Part shown: in pieces, positions 22,171-31,180 of the stretch
Position numbering within the stretch: position 1 is the first letter of the stretch
Layout of the letters: the number at the start of each line of letters is the position of its first letter
Virus record (IMG/VR): IMGVR_UViG_3300049740_002954
Coordinates: 17,075 to 81,074 of that record
Origin: a virus
DNA length: 64,000 bases
Direction: 5' to 3' (one strand)
Program-made: the position numbers and the translations under genes
The notes under the pieces: generated by a model
What the model saw: only the letters and a program-made list of their open reading frames with translations
Databases searched by the model: none
What the model was told of the DNA's origin: nothing

Positions 22171-24588
22171 ATGGATATAAAAGTAAAAAAACGAAACGGA
22201 CGACTTCAAAAGTTTATAGTAGAAAAAATTAATGCAAATGTAGAGCGCGCATGTGAGGATGTATCAGATGTGTCAGTCAGCGAGATTGTATTAGACGCGC
22301 AGTTGCAATTATACGATAAAATTACCACAAAAGAAATTGACACAGCTTTAATATTGAGCGCTAGAGAGAAAATAGAAAAGGAGCCCAATTACAGTTACGC
22401 AGCCGCGAGGTTATTGTTGAATACGGTATATAAGGAAGTCTTTAAAGAGGGGGTCGACTCTGACATTTTCCGACTGCAATATAGGAAAAGTTTCGTTCAG
22501 GGTATAAAAAAGTTAGTTAAAAGCGAAAAACTTAATAGCAGAATGCTTGAGTATGATTTAAGTAAATTGTCAGAAGCCATTAGAATCCGAAGAGATCTTT
22601 CTTTTAAATACTTAGGGATACAAATTCTTGCTGATAGATATTTCATTAGGGAAGAAGGGAAAATAATGGAGGCCCCTCAGTCTTTTTGGATGAGGGTGGC
22701 TATGGGCTTAGCTCTCAACGAAGAGAATAAAGAAGAGTGGGCCATTAAATATTATGACATGTTTAGCCAGTTTCTTTATACCTCTTCAACTCCCACATTA
22801 TTTAACAGTGGCAGTGTGAGATCTCAGTTAAGCTCTTGCTATTTAAATACCTTTGATGATAGTATTGATGGAATTTTTGACGGAGCTTGGCAAGAAGCTC
22901 GAAAAAGCAAATATGCAGGCGGCCTTGGTTTAGATGTAACTCCTTTTAGGTCAACTGGTTCGCATATAAAAGGTACAAATGGAGTATCTAGCGGCTTGGT
23001 TCCTTGGCTTAAAATATACAATGATCTTTTAGTTGCTGTAAATCAAGGAGGAAAACGCCCGGGTGCTGGATGCGCTTATTTGGAACCTTGGCATTTAGAC
23101 TTTGAAGATTTCTTGAACCTAAGAAGAAATACTGGAGATGATAGATTAAGATGCCATGATATGAATACTGCCTCTTGGCTACCTGATGAATTTATGCGCA
23201 GGGTTCAAAATGAAGATGTTTGGTACTTTTTTGATCCAAAAGAGTCTGGGCTGCATAATTTGTTTGGGGCGGAGTTTGACAAAAAATATAATGAGCTTTG
23301 CGACAAAGCTGAAGAGGGTTTAGTAAAAAATTATAGAATAACCACAGCAAAAAACCTTTGGAAAAAAATGCTCAAGGTATTATTTGAAACTTCTCATCCA
23401 TGGAACACTTTCAAAGATCCATGTAATATTAGATATACGAATCAACACGAGGGCGTGGTTCATAGTAGTAATTTATGCACAGAGATAACCCTTCATACAA
23501 AGTCTTCTACGTACAAAAAGGGCGAAAAGACAAGTATTGGAGAAACAGCTGTTTGTAATCTTGGCTCAGTAAATTTACTAAATCATTTAAATGATGATAA
23601 TACTCTAGATTATGATAAATTAAAAAATACAATACATACTGCTATTAGAGCTTTAGATAGTGTTGTAGATCTTAACTTTTATCCAACTAAAGAAGCAGAG
23701 AATAGCAATTTAAAACATCGCCCTATTGGTTTGGGTATGATGGCATTACATGATATTTGTCACAGAATGAATATTAATATTGATAGCGATGAAGCTGTAC
23801 AATTTAATGATAAATTGTTTGAGTTTTATTCGTATCACGCTATTTATGCAAGCTCTTTATTGGCCAAAGAAAAGGGTCGATATGAAACTTTCGAGGGTTC
23901 ATTGTGGAGTCAAGACAAGCTCCCAATTGATTCCTATGCAGACCTAATGAAATACAAGGGCAATCAGTTTAAGGCTAAGACTACTCTTGATTGGGGTGTC
24001 GTTAGAGAAAGTATCTCACAAAATGGTATGCGCAATAGTAATGTTATGGCTATTGCTCCCACAGCTACTATTGGTTATATCAACGGCGTAGAGCAAAGTA
24101 TAGAGCCCAATTTTTCTGTATTATTTGTATACGAAAATAAGAGCGGTAATTTCTTTATTACTAATCAACATTTTATTAATGACATGAAGTCTGCCGGACT
24201 GTGGAATGGTGAGGTGGCTAAACTTATAAAAAGTGTTGATGGAGACCTTTCATTATTAAATGGCGATATTCCATCTGAATTAAAAGAAAAATATAAAACG
24301 GCTTTTGATCGTGATATGTTTAAATTAATCGAATGCAATGCAGTTCGTCAGAAATGGATTGATCAAGCGGTGAGTTTTAATCTATATAATAAATCTACTT
24401 CATTGAAGTATTTAAATGATGTTTATATGTCTTGTTGGGAGGCAGGTTTAAAAACCACATATTATCTCCGCAATAGAGCGGCCTCCAAGGTAGAGAAGTC
24501 TCACGCAGAAGAAACTAAAAAAGAAGAGCCTTCTGCTTGTAGTATTGAAGCTATGAAAAATGGAGGTGCTTGTGAGAGTTGTCAATGA
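22171..24588 (+). CDS. nrdA: Ribonucleotide reductase class I alpha subunit
   Basis: An 805-residue class I NrdA that reduces NDPs to dNDPs. The N-terminal ~95 residues form an ATP-cone (KKRNGRLQKFIVEKI), giving allosteric activity control. The catalytic barrel shows the redox Cys in SSCYLNTF, the thiyl-site context NLCTEI, and CNLGSVNL, with the glycine-rich AGGLGLDVTPFRS loop. The C-terminus ends in ACESCQ, the Cys pair that is re-reduced by thioredoxin or glutaredoxin. It is full length and has its own promoter. The stop codon overlaps the next gene by 4 nt. It pairs with the class Ic beta subunit at 26187. Confidence 0.96.
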   Translation: MDIKVKKRNGRLQKFIVEKINANVERACEDVSDVSVSEIVLDAQLQLYDKITTKEIDTALILSAREKIEKEPNYSYAAARLLLNTVYKEVFKEGVDSDIFRLQYRKSFVQGIKKLVKSEKLNSRMLEYDLSKLSEAIRIRRDLSFKYLGIQILADRYFIREEGKIMEAPQSFWMRVAMGLALNEENKEEWAIKYYDMFSQFLYTSSTPTLFNSGSVRSQLSSCYLNTFDDSIDGIFDGAWQEARKSKYAGGLGLDVTPFRSTGSHIKGTNGVSSGLVPWLKIYNDLLVAVNQGGKRPGAGCAYLEPWHLDFEDFLNLRRNTGDDRLRCHDMNTASWLPDEFMRRVQNEDVWYFFDPKESGLHNLFGAEFDKKYNELCDKAEEGLVKNYRITTAKNLWKKMLKVLFETSHPWNTFKDPCNIRYTNQHEGVVHSSNLCTEITLHTKSSTYKKGEKTSIGETAVCNLGSVNLLNHLNDDNTLDYDKLKNTIHTAIRALDSVVDLNFYPTKEAENSNLKHRPIGLGMMALHDICHRMNINIDSDEAVQFNDKLFEFYSYHAIYASSLLAKEKGRYETFEGSLWSQDKLPIDSYADLMKYKGNQFKAKTTLDWGVVRESISQNGMRNSNVMAIAPTATIGYINGVEQSIEPNFSVLFVYENKSGNFFITNQHFINDMKSAGLWNGEVAKLIKSVDGDLSLLNGDIPSELKEKYKTAFDRDMFKLIECNAVRQKWIDQAVSFNLYNKSTSLKYLNDVYMSCWEAGLKTTYYLRNRAASKVEKSHAEETKKEEPSACSIEAMKNGGACESCQ

Positions 24589-24857
24589 CGAATCGACATA
24601 AACATCTTAAGGCTTTTAAAGAAGCGATACTTAGATCTAAAATAATAAAAAAAGATCTTTTGAGAATAAATAATAAAATAGGAAATTTAAATTACGCAAA
24701 ACATAGGAATTGCGCGGAGTCAGCCTACGTATCAACTCTTGAAGAAATTATTAATCAAGGAAAAAAATATTTAAGTTTAAACCCCGAGTCTGACGAATCA
24801 ATTAGAGTCGCTATAGATATCGATAAATACTATACAGAGCTAACAAACATGCGATAA
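24585..24857 (+). CDS. Small helical protein between nrdA and the protease
   Basis: A 90-residue basic helical protein beginning at the ATG that overlaps the nrdA stop (ATGA, 24585-24588). A TTG six bases upstream is a less likely start. The sequence ([18 protein letters not shown]…) contains no recognised motif, and a shorter acidic segment follows. Coupling to nrdA suggests a role near nucleotide metabolism, for example a redox or assembly partner, but it lacks a CxxC motif and so is not a glutaredoxin. The function is unknown. Confidence 0.6.
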   Translation: MTNRHKHLKAFKEAILRSKIIKKDLLRINNKIGNLNYAKHRNCAESAYVSTLEEIINQGKKYLSLNPESDESIRVAIDIDKYYTELTNMR

Positions 24858-24860
24858 TTA

Positions 24861-24869
24861 GTGTATATT
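24861..24869 (+). promoter_or_regulatory. GTGTAT late-type promoter for the subtilase
   Basis: GTGTAT at 24861-24866; the -10-like TATATT ends 5 nt before the ATG at 24875. It lacks a -35 element and sits between two sigma-70-controlled nrd genes. Confidence 0.6.
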
Positions 24870-24874
24870 ATTGC

Positions 24875-26149
24875 ATGAATGATAAAGATTATGTTCTTCC
24901 AGACATCGAAGTTGAAAAAGTATATTCTGCGTTTGGCGAGATAGAAGGTTGGGGCCCAAAGCAATTAAATTTATCTAAAATTTGGGAAAAATACACAGGA
25001 AATGGAATTACTATTGGGGTAATTGATACAGGGTTGCCTGTGCATAGAGATATTAACGATAACGCTTTGCCTGGAGAAAGTTTTGTTGATGGGGAAGAAA
25101 TAGAAGATCTTCACGGGCATCAAACTCACTGCGTAGGGATTATATCTGCAAAAGATAATGATGAGGGTATGATTGGTGTCGCTCCAAAAGCAAAATGTTT
25201 ATGCATAAAAGGGCTAAGCAATTCGGGCAGAGGTAGTTCTGCTGGAATCGCAAAAGCGCTTGAATATTGTTTAGATAAAAATGTTGACTTGGTTAGCATG
25301 TCTCTAGGTAGTCCTTTTCCATCTACTCAAACACATGAAGTTATTAAAAAATTATATGCAAAAAATATTCCTGTAATTTGTGCCGCAGGAAACTCTGGTA
25401 ACGCAGGGGTAAATTATCCGGCCGCCTTCAAAGAATGTATAGCTGTGGCAGCGTACGATCAATTTCAAAACATTGCTTATTTTTCTTCAAAAGGTGGAGA
25501 GGTTGATGTAGCTGCCCCTGGGGTAAAAGTATATAGCACGTATTTAAATAACGCATATGCTTCAATGAATGGAACTTCTATGGCCTGCCCTTTCGTTGCT
25601 GGTGTCGTAGCGCTTTTAATTTCTAAACTCAGAGCAGAAGGAAAAGATTATACTGTTGAGTCGATTAGAAAAATATTAATTGAAACTGCAGACGACAAGG
25701 GGGAAGAAGGGAAAGATAATTCTTGGGGTTATGGAATAATTGATCCCGATTCAATTTTACTTAACACTCCAGATTTAAAGCCAGAACCTGAGCCAGAGCC
25801 AGAACCTGAGCCAGAACCTGAGCCAGAACCTGAGCCAGAACCTGAGCCTGAGCCAGAACCTGAGCCTGAACCTGAGCCAGAACCTGAGCCAGAACCTGAG
25901 CCAGAACCTGAGCCAGAACCTGAGCCAGAACCTGAGCCAGAGCCTGAGCCAGAGCCTGAGCCAGAACCTGAGCCAGAGCCTGAGCCTGGACCTAAGCCCA
26001 AAAAAAATAAAAAAATTATTATACCGATTATAATTGGTATATCTTTAGCTATTATAGCTGGAGTTATATTCCTAAATGATAATGAAGAGGTTCCCGAAAT
26101 AGATTGGGATCAAAAATTTCTTGACGAAAAAAATAGTAATCTAAATTAA
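24875..26149 (+). CDS. Membrane-anchored subtilisin-like protease with Pro-Glu spacer
   Basis: A 424-residue S8 family serine protease. The triad is intact: D51 (GVIDTGLP), H82 (HGHQTHC) and S235 (NGTSMACPF), with oxyanion Asn N173 (AAGNSG). The domain spans ~35-290. It has no signal peptide or recognisable propeptide. A Pro-Glu dipeptide tract (residues 303-371) leads to a Lys-rich turn and one hydrophobic helix (~380-397, [19 protein letters not shown]), followed by a short acidic tail. The domain is therefore probably tethered by a rigid spacer to the inner membrane or virion. It has its own GTGTAT promoter between nrdA and nrdB. The substrate is unknown. Confidence 0.88.
   Translation: MNDKDYVLPDIEVEKVYSAFGEIEGWGPKQLNLSKIWEKYTGNGITIGVIDTGLPVHRDINDNALPGESFVDGEEIEDLHGHQTHCVGIISAKDNDEGMIGVAPKAKCLCIKGLSNSGRGSSAGIAKALEYCLDKNVDLVSMSLGSPFPSTQTHEVIKKLYAKNIPVICAAGNSGNAGVNYPAAFKECIAVAAYDQFQNIAYFSSKGGEVDVAAPGVKVYSTYLNNAYASMNGTSMACPFVAGVVALLISKLRAEGKDYTVESIRKILIETADDKGEEGKDNSWGYGIIDPDSILLNTPDLKPEPEPEPEPEPEPEPEPEPEPEPEPEPEPEPEPEPEPEPEPEPEPEPEPEPEPEPEPEPEPEPEPEPEPGPKPKKNKKIIIPIIIGISLAIIAGVIFLNDNEEVPEIDWDQKFLDEKNSNLN
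25781..25987 (+). repeat. Pro-Glu dipeptide tract (34.5 units)
   Basis: Sixty-nine consecutive codons alternate Pro and Glu inside the subtilase. Codons vary between CCA/CCT and GAA/GAG, so the protein pattern is kept while the DNA repeat is imperfect. Pro-Glu tracts form stiff extended rods like those of TonB-type proteins. Confidence 0.95.
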
Positions 26150-26151
26150 AA

Positions 26152-26180
26152 TTGACATCGTTGTATTAATTTGGTATTAT
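26152..26180 (+). promoter_or_regulatory. Sigma-70 promoter of nrdB
   Basis: TTGACA (26152-26157), a 17-nt spacer, TATTAT (26175-26180), and only 6 nt to the ATG at 26187. This predicts a leaderless message. Confidence 0.85.
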
Positions 26181-26186
26181 TATTAG

Positions 26187-27200
26187 ATGGAAACTAAAAC
26201 AGGAGAACTATTAACAGAAAATATTGCTGGAGTAAATAGAATTTTACCTCACAAGCATAAATATGCGTGGGATTTATTTCTTAAAAGCTGCGCGAATAAC
26301 TGGATGCCTACTGAAATCAGTATGCAAAATGATATTAAACAGTGGAAAAACAATGAAATCACAGAAGATGAAAAACTACTCGTTAAACGCTGCCTTGGAT
26401 TTTTTGCAGGATCTGAGTCTTTGGTTGGCAACAACCTTCTTCTTTCGGCTTTTAGATTTATTACTGATGCTGAGTGTCGTCAGTACATACTTCGTCAAGC
26501 TTTTGAAGAAAGTCTTCACAATCTCACGGTAGTATATGTCTGCGATAGCCTCGATCTTAATATAGAAGAGGTTTTTGCTGCATATGAAACAATTCCAAGT
26601 ATTAAGGCTAAAGATGATTTTTTAATGGAAATTACAAATGATATCAGTAGACAAGATTTCAATCCTCATACGACCGAGGGAAAGCAAGAAATTTTAAGAA
26701 ACTTTTTAACTTATTGGATTGTATGCGAAGGCACTTTTTTCTTTAGTGGATTCGCAATGCTGTTAGCGTTAGGAAGACAAAATAAATTACAAGGAATTTC
26801 TGATCAAATTAAGTATACCTTGAGAGATGAAAGCTCTCATATTGCTTTTGGAACTTACTTAATTAATACTTTAATAGATCAAAACCCAGAAATTTGGACC
26901 GAAGAAATTCAAAACGAATTTGTAGAGCATATGAAAAAAGCCGTTGAGTTAGAAATTGCTTATGCTCATGACGTACTTCCAACAGGAATTCTTGGTCTAA
27001 ATGCAGATATGTTTGTTGATTATATGTATTATATTGGAAATCGAAGATTAGAAGCTATAGGTTTAAAATATCGTTTTCCAAGTGATAAAAACCCTTTTCC
27101 TTGGCTAAGTGAGGTTGTGGATGTTCAAGCTATGGGCAATTTCTTTGAACGTAGAGTTAGAGAGTATCAACAAAGCGGCGCTTTAGAAGACGATTTTTAA
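26187..27200 (+). CDS. nrdB: Ribonucleotide reductase beta subunit, class Ic type
   Basis: A 337-residue ferritin-like R2 protein. Metal ligands are E77 (GFFAGSESLVGNN), E108 and H111 (EESLHNLT), E181 (VCEGTFFF), E215 and H218 (LRDESSHIAFG). The position of the radical tyrosine, four residues after H111, is Val115. The first ligand is Glu rather than Asp. Both traits mark the class Ic group typified by Chlamydia trachomatis, where a Mn/Fe cofactor replaces the tyrosyl radical; ligand spacing agrees with that protein (constant offset of 12 by my recall). It supplies the oxidising equivalent to NrdA. It has its own leaderless-type promoter and ends before a bidirectional terminator. Confidence 0.93.
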   Translation: METKTGELLTENIAGVNRILPHKHKYAWDLFLKSCANNWMPTEISMQNDIKQWKNNEITEDEKLLVKRCLGFFAGSESLVGNNLLLSAFRFITDAECRQYILRQAFEESLHNLTVVYVCDSLDLNIEEVFAAYETIPSIKAKDDFLMEITNDISRQDFNPHTTEGKQEILRNFLTYWIVCEGTFFFSGFAMLLALGRQNKLQGISDQIKYTLRDESSHIAFGTYLINTLIDQNPEIWTEEIQNEFVEHMKKAVELEIAYAHDVLPTGILGLNADMFVDYMYYIGNRRLEAIGLKYRFPSDKNPFPWLSEVVDVQAMGNFFERRVREYQQSGALEDDF

Positions 27201-27223
27201 TTTACAAAACTCCAAAAGAAACC

Positions 27224-27254
27224 AAAAAAAAGCCCCCAAATGGGGGCTTTTTTT
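27224..27254. terminator. Bidirectional terminator between nrdB and the DUF1501 gene
   Basis: AGCCCCCA (27231-27238) pairs with TGGGGGCT (27241-27248), flanked by A7 and T7 that extend the stem or act as the U-tract in either direction. It ends the nrdB and the DUF1501 transcripts, and overlaps the DUF1501 stop codon. Confidence 0.92.
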
Positions 27255-28536
27255 ATCCTAGAATATCTAGTAGAGGATCGCCTTTATGGGCGATTGTGAA
27301 TGGTCTTCCCGAAGGAGAGTATTGATAATCATTTAAAGGTAATCCTAAAGTATGTGCAATTGTTGCATTTAAATCCTCTGGCTTGATTGGTTTGCCTTCT
27401 ACTGGCGACCTTCCTGTTTTATCGGTTTCTCCATAAGTTATTCCTCCTTTAACTCCTCCTCCAGCAAGAAAAGCTGTAAAGCAATAGGGCCAATGGTCTC
27501 TTCCATCTCTACCATTAATGTTTGGAGTCCTTCCAAATTCAGAGGTTAAAACGACTAAAGTTTCTGAGAGAAGACCTCTTCTGCTTAAATCAAAAAGTAA
27601 TCCACTTAAGGCTTGGTCTATATCTGCACAGTTTGCTGCAACTCTTTCAAAGTTGTTGTCATGAGTGTCCCAACCCCCTCTAGTAACCTCAACATACCTA
27701 ACGCCATTTTCAACCAGTCTCCTGGCCAATAAGCAACCTTTTCCAAAATTAGTTTGTCCATAAAGATTGCTAGTGGATTCTGACTCCTTGGTAATATCAA
27801 ATGCATTGAGATCATTGCTGTTCATGAGCTTAATTGCGTCTTTATATAAATCCGTATAAGCTCTTACTTGTTTTTGCGGAAAATCGGTGGCAAAATTTTG
27901 ATTTAATTCTTCCGCAATAGATATTCTGCTTTGGAAATGCTCGTGGTCTAAATACGATGCCATTTTGCTGTTTGCCAGTCCCGCGTTAGGATTATTAATT
28001 GGTAAAGCTCCATATTTAGATTCAAGAAATCCTGCTCCACCTCCACCTCCACCAATTTTAATATTAGTTGGTATAGTTCTATTGATTGGGCCCGCAAGCT
28101 TTGAGACCCAACTGCCAAATGTTGGATGCACAATGGTACCTCTTTTAAGGTAGCTTGTATGCATAAGATAGCTTGCTTGTTCGTGCGCTCCTTGGCTAGT
28201 ATTCATGGTTTTAATGATTGCTCCATGATGCATAAGTTGCGCAGTTTTCGGAAGGTTTTCTGACAAGATCACTCCGTCAGCACTAGTTGGGATAGATTTT
28301 GTTGGGCCTTGAATGTCTGGCGCATCAGGCTTTGGTCCAAAAGTATCAAGGTGAGACATGGCTCCTGCCATATTCAGATATATAACGTGTCTAGCTGTTG
28401 GTATGCGAGACGCAGTCTCAAACGCGCTAACGCTGTTATGTATATACGCTCCGGCCATCGGCATTAAGCCGACCCCAAAGCACGCTTTTGCGGCATGCGC
28501 AATAAATTCCCTTCTTCCTAATTCGTCTATTTTCAT
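27253..28536 (-). CDS. DUF1501 secreted protein (alkaline-phosphatase/sulfatase-like fold)
   Basis: A 427-residue DUF1501 protein. It starts with a twin-arginine-type leader (RREFIAHAAKACFG, residues 8-21, then a hydrophobic stretch), so it is probably exported folded. Core motifs are MAGAMSHLDTFGPKPDAP, TSQGAHEQASYLMHT, TRGGWDTHDNNFERV, SEFGRTPNINGRDGRDHWP and FLAGGGVKGG, with the His/Asp-rich metal-site-like pattern of the alkaline phosphatase superfamily. The family is abundant in Planctomycetes and Verrucomicrobia, where it is usually next to a PSD1-domain gene, exactly as here. Its biochemical role is not established. It is intact and full length, and shares the AT-rich codon use of its surroundings, so it looks like an adapted host-derived gene. 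Confidence 0.88.
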   Translation of the reverse strand: MKIDELGRREFIAHAAKACFGVGLMPMAGAYIHNSVSAFETASRIPTARHVIYLNMAGAMSHLDTFGPKPDAPDIQGPTKSIPTSADGVILSENLPKTAQLMHHGAIIKTMNTSQGAHEQASYLMHTSYLKRGTIVHPTFGSWVSKLAGPINRTIPTNIKIGGGGGGAGFLESKYGALPINNPNAGLANSKMASYLDHEHFQSRISIAEELNQNFATDFPQKQVRAYTDLYKDAIKLMNSNDLNAFDITKESESTSNLYGQTNFGKGCLLARRLVENGVRYVEVTRGGWDTHDNNFERVAANCADIDQALSGLLFDLSRRGLLSETLVVLTSEFGRTPNINGRDGRDHWPYCFTAFLAGGGVKGGITYGETDKTGRSPVEGKPIKPEDLNATIAHTLGLPLNDYQYSPSGRPFTIAHKGDPLLDILG

Positions 28537-28557
28537 AATTTTATTTGGTTTTAGTTT

Positions 28558-30828
28558 TTATTTTATAAATATAAATTCGTGAGTATTTATTAAAGTCCAG
28601 ATTATTTCTTTATATACCTCTTTTTTATCTTTTAATGACGATTTAAATAATGATATTTCTTTTGCGGATGGATTTCTATTTAGTATACATTTAAATCCAA
28701 CTTTAATTTTGTCGTCCAAAGATTGTTGAGATTCTATAGCTTTTATAACTTCAAAGTTTTTATTTCTTAATAATCTTGTTTCTACAAAGCCGTTGAGTAA
28801 ATTAAGTACCTGTGTTGCAGACGCGCTTTTGTTTGAATTTTCGATCTGCTCCCTGTCTGAACCACCAAACTCACGAATAAGGTGTCCTACGGGCGCAGGA
28901 GAGGGTAATTCAGAAGCTCTTACAGAATTCCGGTCTTTTACAAAGTTTTGCTTATAGTCATCTTTCTTTGCTTGTTGTTGAGATTTGAATTTATCAACAC
29001 AAGATTCGCAGCAAAACGCAACTGTCTCTCCGTTTTCATTTAGAGCTAGCAGAGTTGGATCAACAGCTCTTCCAGGTTTGATTGGACAATCTATGTTAAT
29101 TGGATCTGTAAATTTTGGCTTATTTGCGATTTTTGGCCTTTCTGTTTTATTGATTTTGGCCATAAGATCTTGAAATAATTCTTCGCCAGTCATTGCTGAG
29201 AAGTTTTGAAAGTCTTCATAGCCTTTTGTGTTTTGCTGAAGTTTTCTAGAATCTATATCGTTAAATGTTAAATTTACCAACGAATCCCAAACTTGTTCGC
29301 CGCTCATTCTTTCAAGCATTGGTCCTTGATAAAAATATGGAATAGCATTATGAGATTGTTTTTCAGTATTTGGACCTGCAACAATCCACTTTACATCTAC
29401 AGGCATAGACTGATCTTTATTGTCTCTTGGGATAACATCTCTTATTACAGATTCACGCTGAAAAGTTTTTGTATTATATAACACTCTTAAGAATTCTTTT
29501 AGGTCATAATCTAAGGCTACCATAACTTTTTCTAAATGCAACTGAAGTTTTGGGTCTGTAGCCAATGTATCGTCAAACATATTATCGATTGGCTCAATTA
29601 GAGCTAATCCAAAAGCTTCCTTCCATAACCTATTTACAACAACAGCTGTAAATCTAGGATTGGAATCTGTTGCGAGCCAATTTGCATATATTTCCCTCGA
29701 GCCAGCTTGAGGAGCTTTTGTCTTAATATCAATTTCTTTTCCAAAAATTGTTTTTCCAGATAATGTTTCGCTTGGCTTTGCGTTGTCGTATTGATAGTCA
29801 TTTGGTAAATTAATTTTTCCTGAACCCAGACTATCTAAGCCTGTTTGAAGAATGTCTTGAATGTTCCTAGATTCATTTCTTAGTTGTCTAGATTTTTGCG
29901 CCTCACCTGATTGCTCGAGTTTTCTTTGTTCTGTGTTGACCAATCTGTTAAACTGACCTAAATTATCAACACCTCTTCTTCTTAAATTTGTTGAGCCGCT
30001 TGTAAATGCGGCCATTTCATAAAATTGTTTTTGTGTCCAGCGATCAAATGGATGATCGTGGCACTGGGCGCATTCAAGACTGGTTCCAAGAAAAATGCGA
30101 ACTGTATTAGCCATATTGTCTAAGGGCATGTTTACATCTCGCGCAAAATAACTAACTCCTTCATTACCCCTTTCCCATAAAGCTCCAGATGAAGAAAGCA
30201 TTTCTCTTACCCAAACATCATATGGTCTATTGTTTGATATAAATTCTTTTACATAATTTTTATATGGTATACCTGATACTCTATTATTTAATCTATCTTT
30301 TATTCTTAATATATCAGCCCAAAAGTTAAACCAATGACTTGCATACCCTTCGCTACCTAATAGTTGATCTATTAATTTTGATCTTTTGTTTTTGTCTTTA
30401 CTATTTAAAAAGGTGTCTACTTCCGTTAATGACGGAGTTCTTCCGATAACCTTTAAATAAGATCTGCGTAAAAAAGTAGAATCATCAACTTCTTTATTTG
30501 GTCTAAGATTATATGATCTTAATTTTGTTTCAATTAAACTGTCAATATATCTTGCGTGCGTATTTAGATCATTATCTGATAGCGGTTTTTTCAATTTAGG
30601 TAAAGCTTCATGGCTAGGCGGAAAATTGTTTTTGATATAAGCTTGATTATCTTCTGTCAAGGAATCTATTGCTATTCTGAATAATTGCAAGTCACTTGCT
30701 CTTTTTATTAATGCGTGAGTGGCATTCGCTTCAAGAATATCTCCTTTTAAGTCTTTTCCGTTATTGAAATATAACGTATCTCCAAAACAATAAAAAGATG
30801 AGATTAATAATAAAAGTAGTTTTTTCAT
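28558..30828 (-). CDS. PSCyt2/PSD1 (DUF1549-DUF1553) secreted protein
   Basis: A 756-residue protein with a signal peptide (residues 1-16, KKLLLLLISSFYCFG). An N-terminal ~60-residue segment (LYFNNGKDLKGDILEANATHALIKR) resembles an SHD1-like beta module. DUF1549/PSCyt2 spans ~85-300, with a c-type haem-like CAQCH at 253-257 inside the family signature CAQCHDHPFDRWTQ. DUF1553/PSD1 follows at ~385-750, interrupted near 580-625 by a YHS/TRASH-like Cys module (CPIKPGRAVDP…VAFCCESC). These domains are hallmarks of Planctomycetes/Verrucomicrobia secretomes. It lies 21 nt upstream of the DUF1501 gene on the same transcript, behind a sigma-70 promoter. The function is unknown. Confidence 0.88.
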   Translation of the reverse strand: MKKLLLLLISSFYCFGDTLYFNNGKDLKGDILEANATHALIKRASDLQLFRIAIDSLTEDNQAYIKNNFPPSHEALPKLKKPLSDNDLNTHARYIDSLIETKLRSYNLRPNKEVDDSTFLRRSYLKVIGRTPSLTEVDTFLNSKDKNKRSKLIDQLLGSEGYASHWFNFWADILRIKDRLNNRVSGIPYKNYVKEFISNNRPYDVWVREMLSSSGALWERGNEGVSYFARDVNMPLDNMANTVRIFLGTSLECAQCHDHPFDRWTQKQFYEMAAFTSGSTNLRRRGVDNLGQFNRLVNTEQRKLEQSGEAQKSRQLRNESRNIQDILQTGLDSLGSGKINLPNDYQYDNAKPSETLSGKTIFGKEIDIKTKAPQAGSREIYANWLATDSNPRFTAVVVNRLWKEAFGLALIEPIDNMFDDTLATDPKLQLHLEKVMVALDYDLKEFLRVLYNTKTFQRESVIRDVIPRDNKDQSMPVDVKWIVAGPNTEKQSHNAIPYFYQGPMLERMSGEQVWDSLVNLTFNDIDSRKLQQNTKGYEDFQNFSAMTGEELFQDLMAKINKTERPKIANKPKFTDPINIDCPIKPGRAVDPTLLALNENGETVAFCCESCVDKFKSQQQAKKDDYKQNFVKDRNSVRASELPSPAPVGHLIREFGGSDREQIENSNKSASATQVLNLLNGFVETRLLRNKNFEVIKAIESQQSLDDKIKVGFKCILNRNPSAKEISLFKSSLKDKKEVYKEIIWTLINTHEFIFIK

Positions 30829-30834
30829 ATCATA

Positions 30835-30862
30835 TTATTACACTATTTTGATTGCTTGTCAA
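30835..30862 (-). promoter_or_regulatory. Sigma-70 promoter of the PSD1/DUF1501 pair
   Basis: On the minus strand, TTGACA (30862-30857), a 16-nt spacer, TAATAA (30840-30835), and 6 nt to the ATG at 30828. This is the same geometry as the phage's own nrdB and dnaB promoters. Confidence 0.7.
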
Positions 30863-30884
30863 GAAATTTTCATATTAATTAAGT

Positions 30885-30910
30885 AAAAAAGCCACCCATT
30901 TCTGGGTGGC
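30885..30910 (-). terminator. Rho-independent terminator after the 76-residue membrane protein
   Basis: GCCACCCA (30891-30898) pairs with TGGGTGGC (30903-30910), followed on the minus strand by six T. It separates the beta-barrel/membrane-protein unit from the PSD1 gene. Confidence 0.92.
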
Positions 30911-30942
30911 TGCATGAACATTAATTAGATAATTAAAGTCTG

Positions 30943-31173
30943 TTAGTCCTTTTGCTTAAAAAGGGCAACGATAAGAAGTAATGTGATTACTCCTGCGAGC
31001 GAAGCTCCGTCTCCAACGAAACCTGTGACTACCTCTTGAAGGTTGCCAATGACGTTAATAGGTGCTCCTTCGCCAAACACAACTTGTGCGACGACGAGCA
31101 ATCCGATAATAGAAAGCAGAACACTTGTAACTCCTCCTGCGTAACTTTTGATTGTATCTATTGTATTTTTCAT
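30943..31173 (-). CDS. Small two-helix membrane protein
   Basis: A 76-residue protein with two hydrophobic helices (about residues 14-33, GGVTSVLLSIIGLLVVAQVVF, and 55-72, DGASLAGVITLLLIVALF), a Gly-rich loop between them and a KQKD tail. The size and hairpin topology are like small phage holins, VirB2/TrbC-type subunits, or filamentous-phage coat proteins. None is proven. It lies 7 nt downstream of the outer-membrane beta-barrel gene and ends at a strong terminator, so the two form a bicistronic envelope unit. A role in envelope modification or superinfection exclusion is possible. Confidence 0.65.
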   Translation of the reverse strand: MKNTIDTIKSYAGGVTSVLLSIIGLLVVAQVVFGEGAPINVIGNLQEVVTGFVGDGASLAGVITLLLIVALFKQKD

Positions 31174-31180
31174 AGTAAAA

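Noticed and set aside
25729-26001. Minus-strand Gly-Ser repeat frame
   Set aside because: It is the complement of the Pro-Glu tract of the subtilase; no promoter, no start context and no independent evidence.
26187-27200. Val115 of NrdB as a sequencing error
   Set aside because: All metal ligands are intact and Glu77 independently marks the class Ic group, so loss of Tyr is expected there.
27253-30828. Reading the window as a bacterial chromosome because of DUF1501 and PSD1
   Set aside because: Terminase, capsid, portal, sigma factor and split replicase surround it without a break, no bacterial housekeeping genes are present, and the promoter spacing matches the phage.
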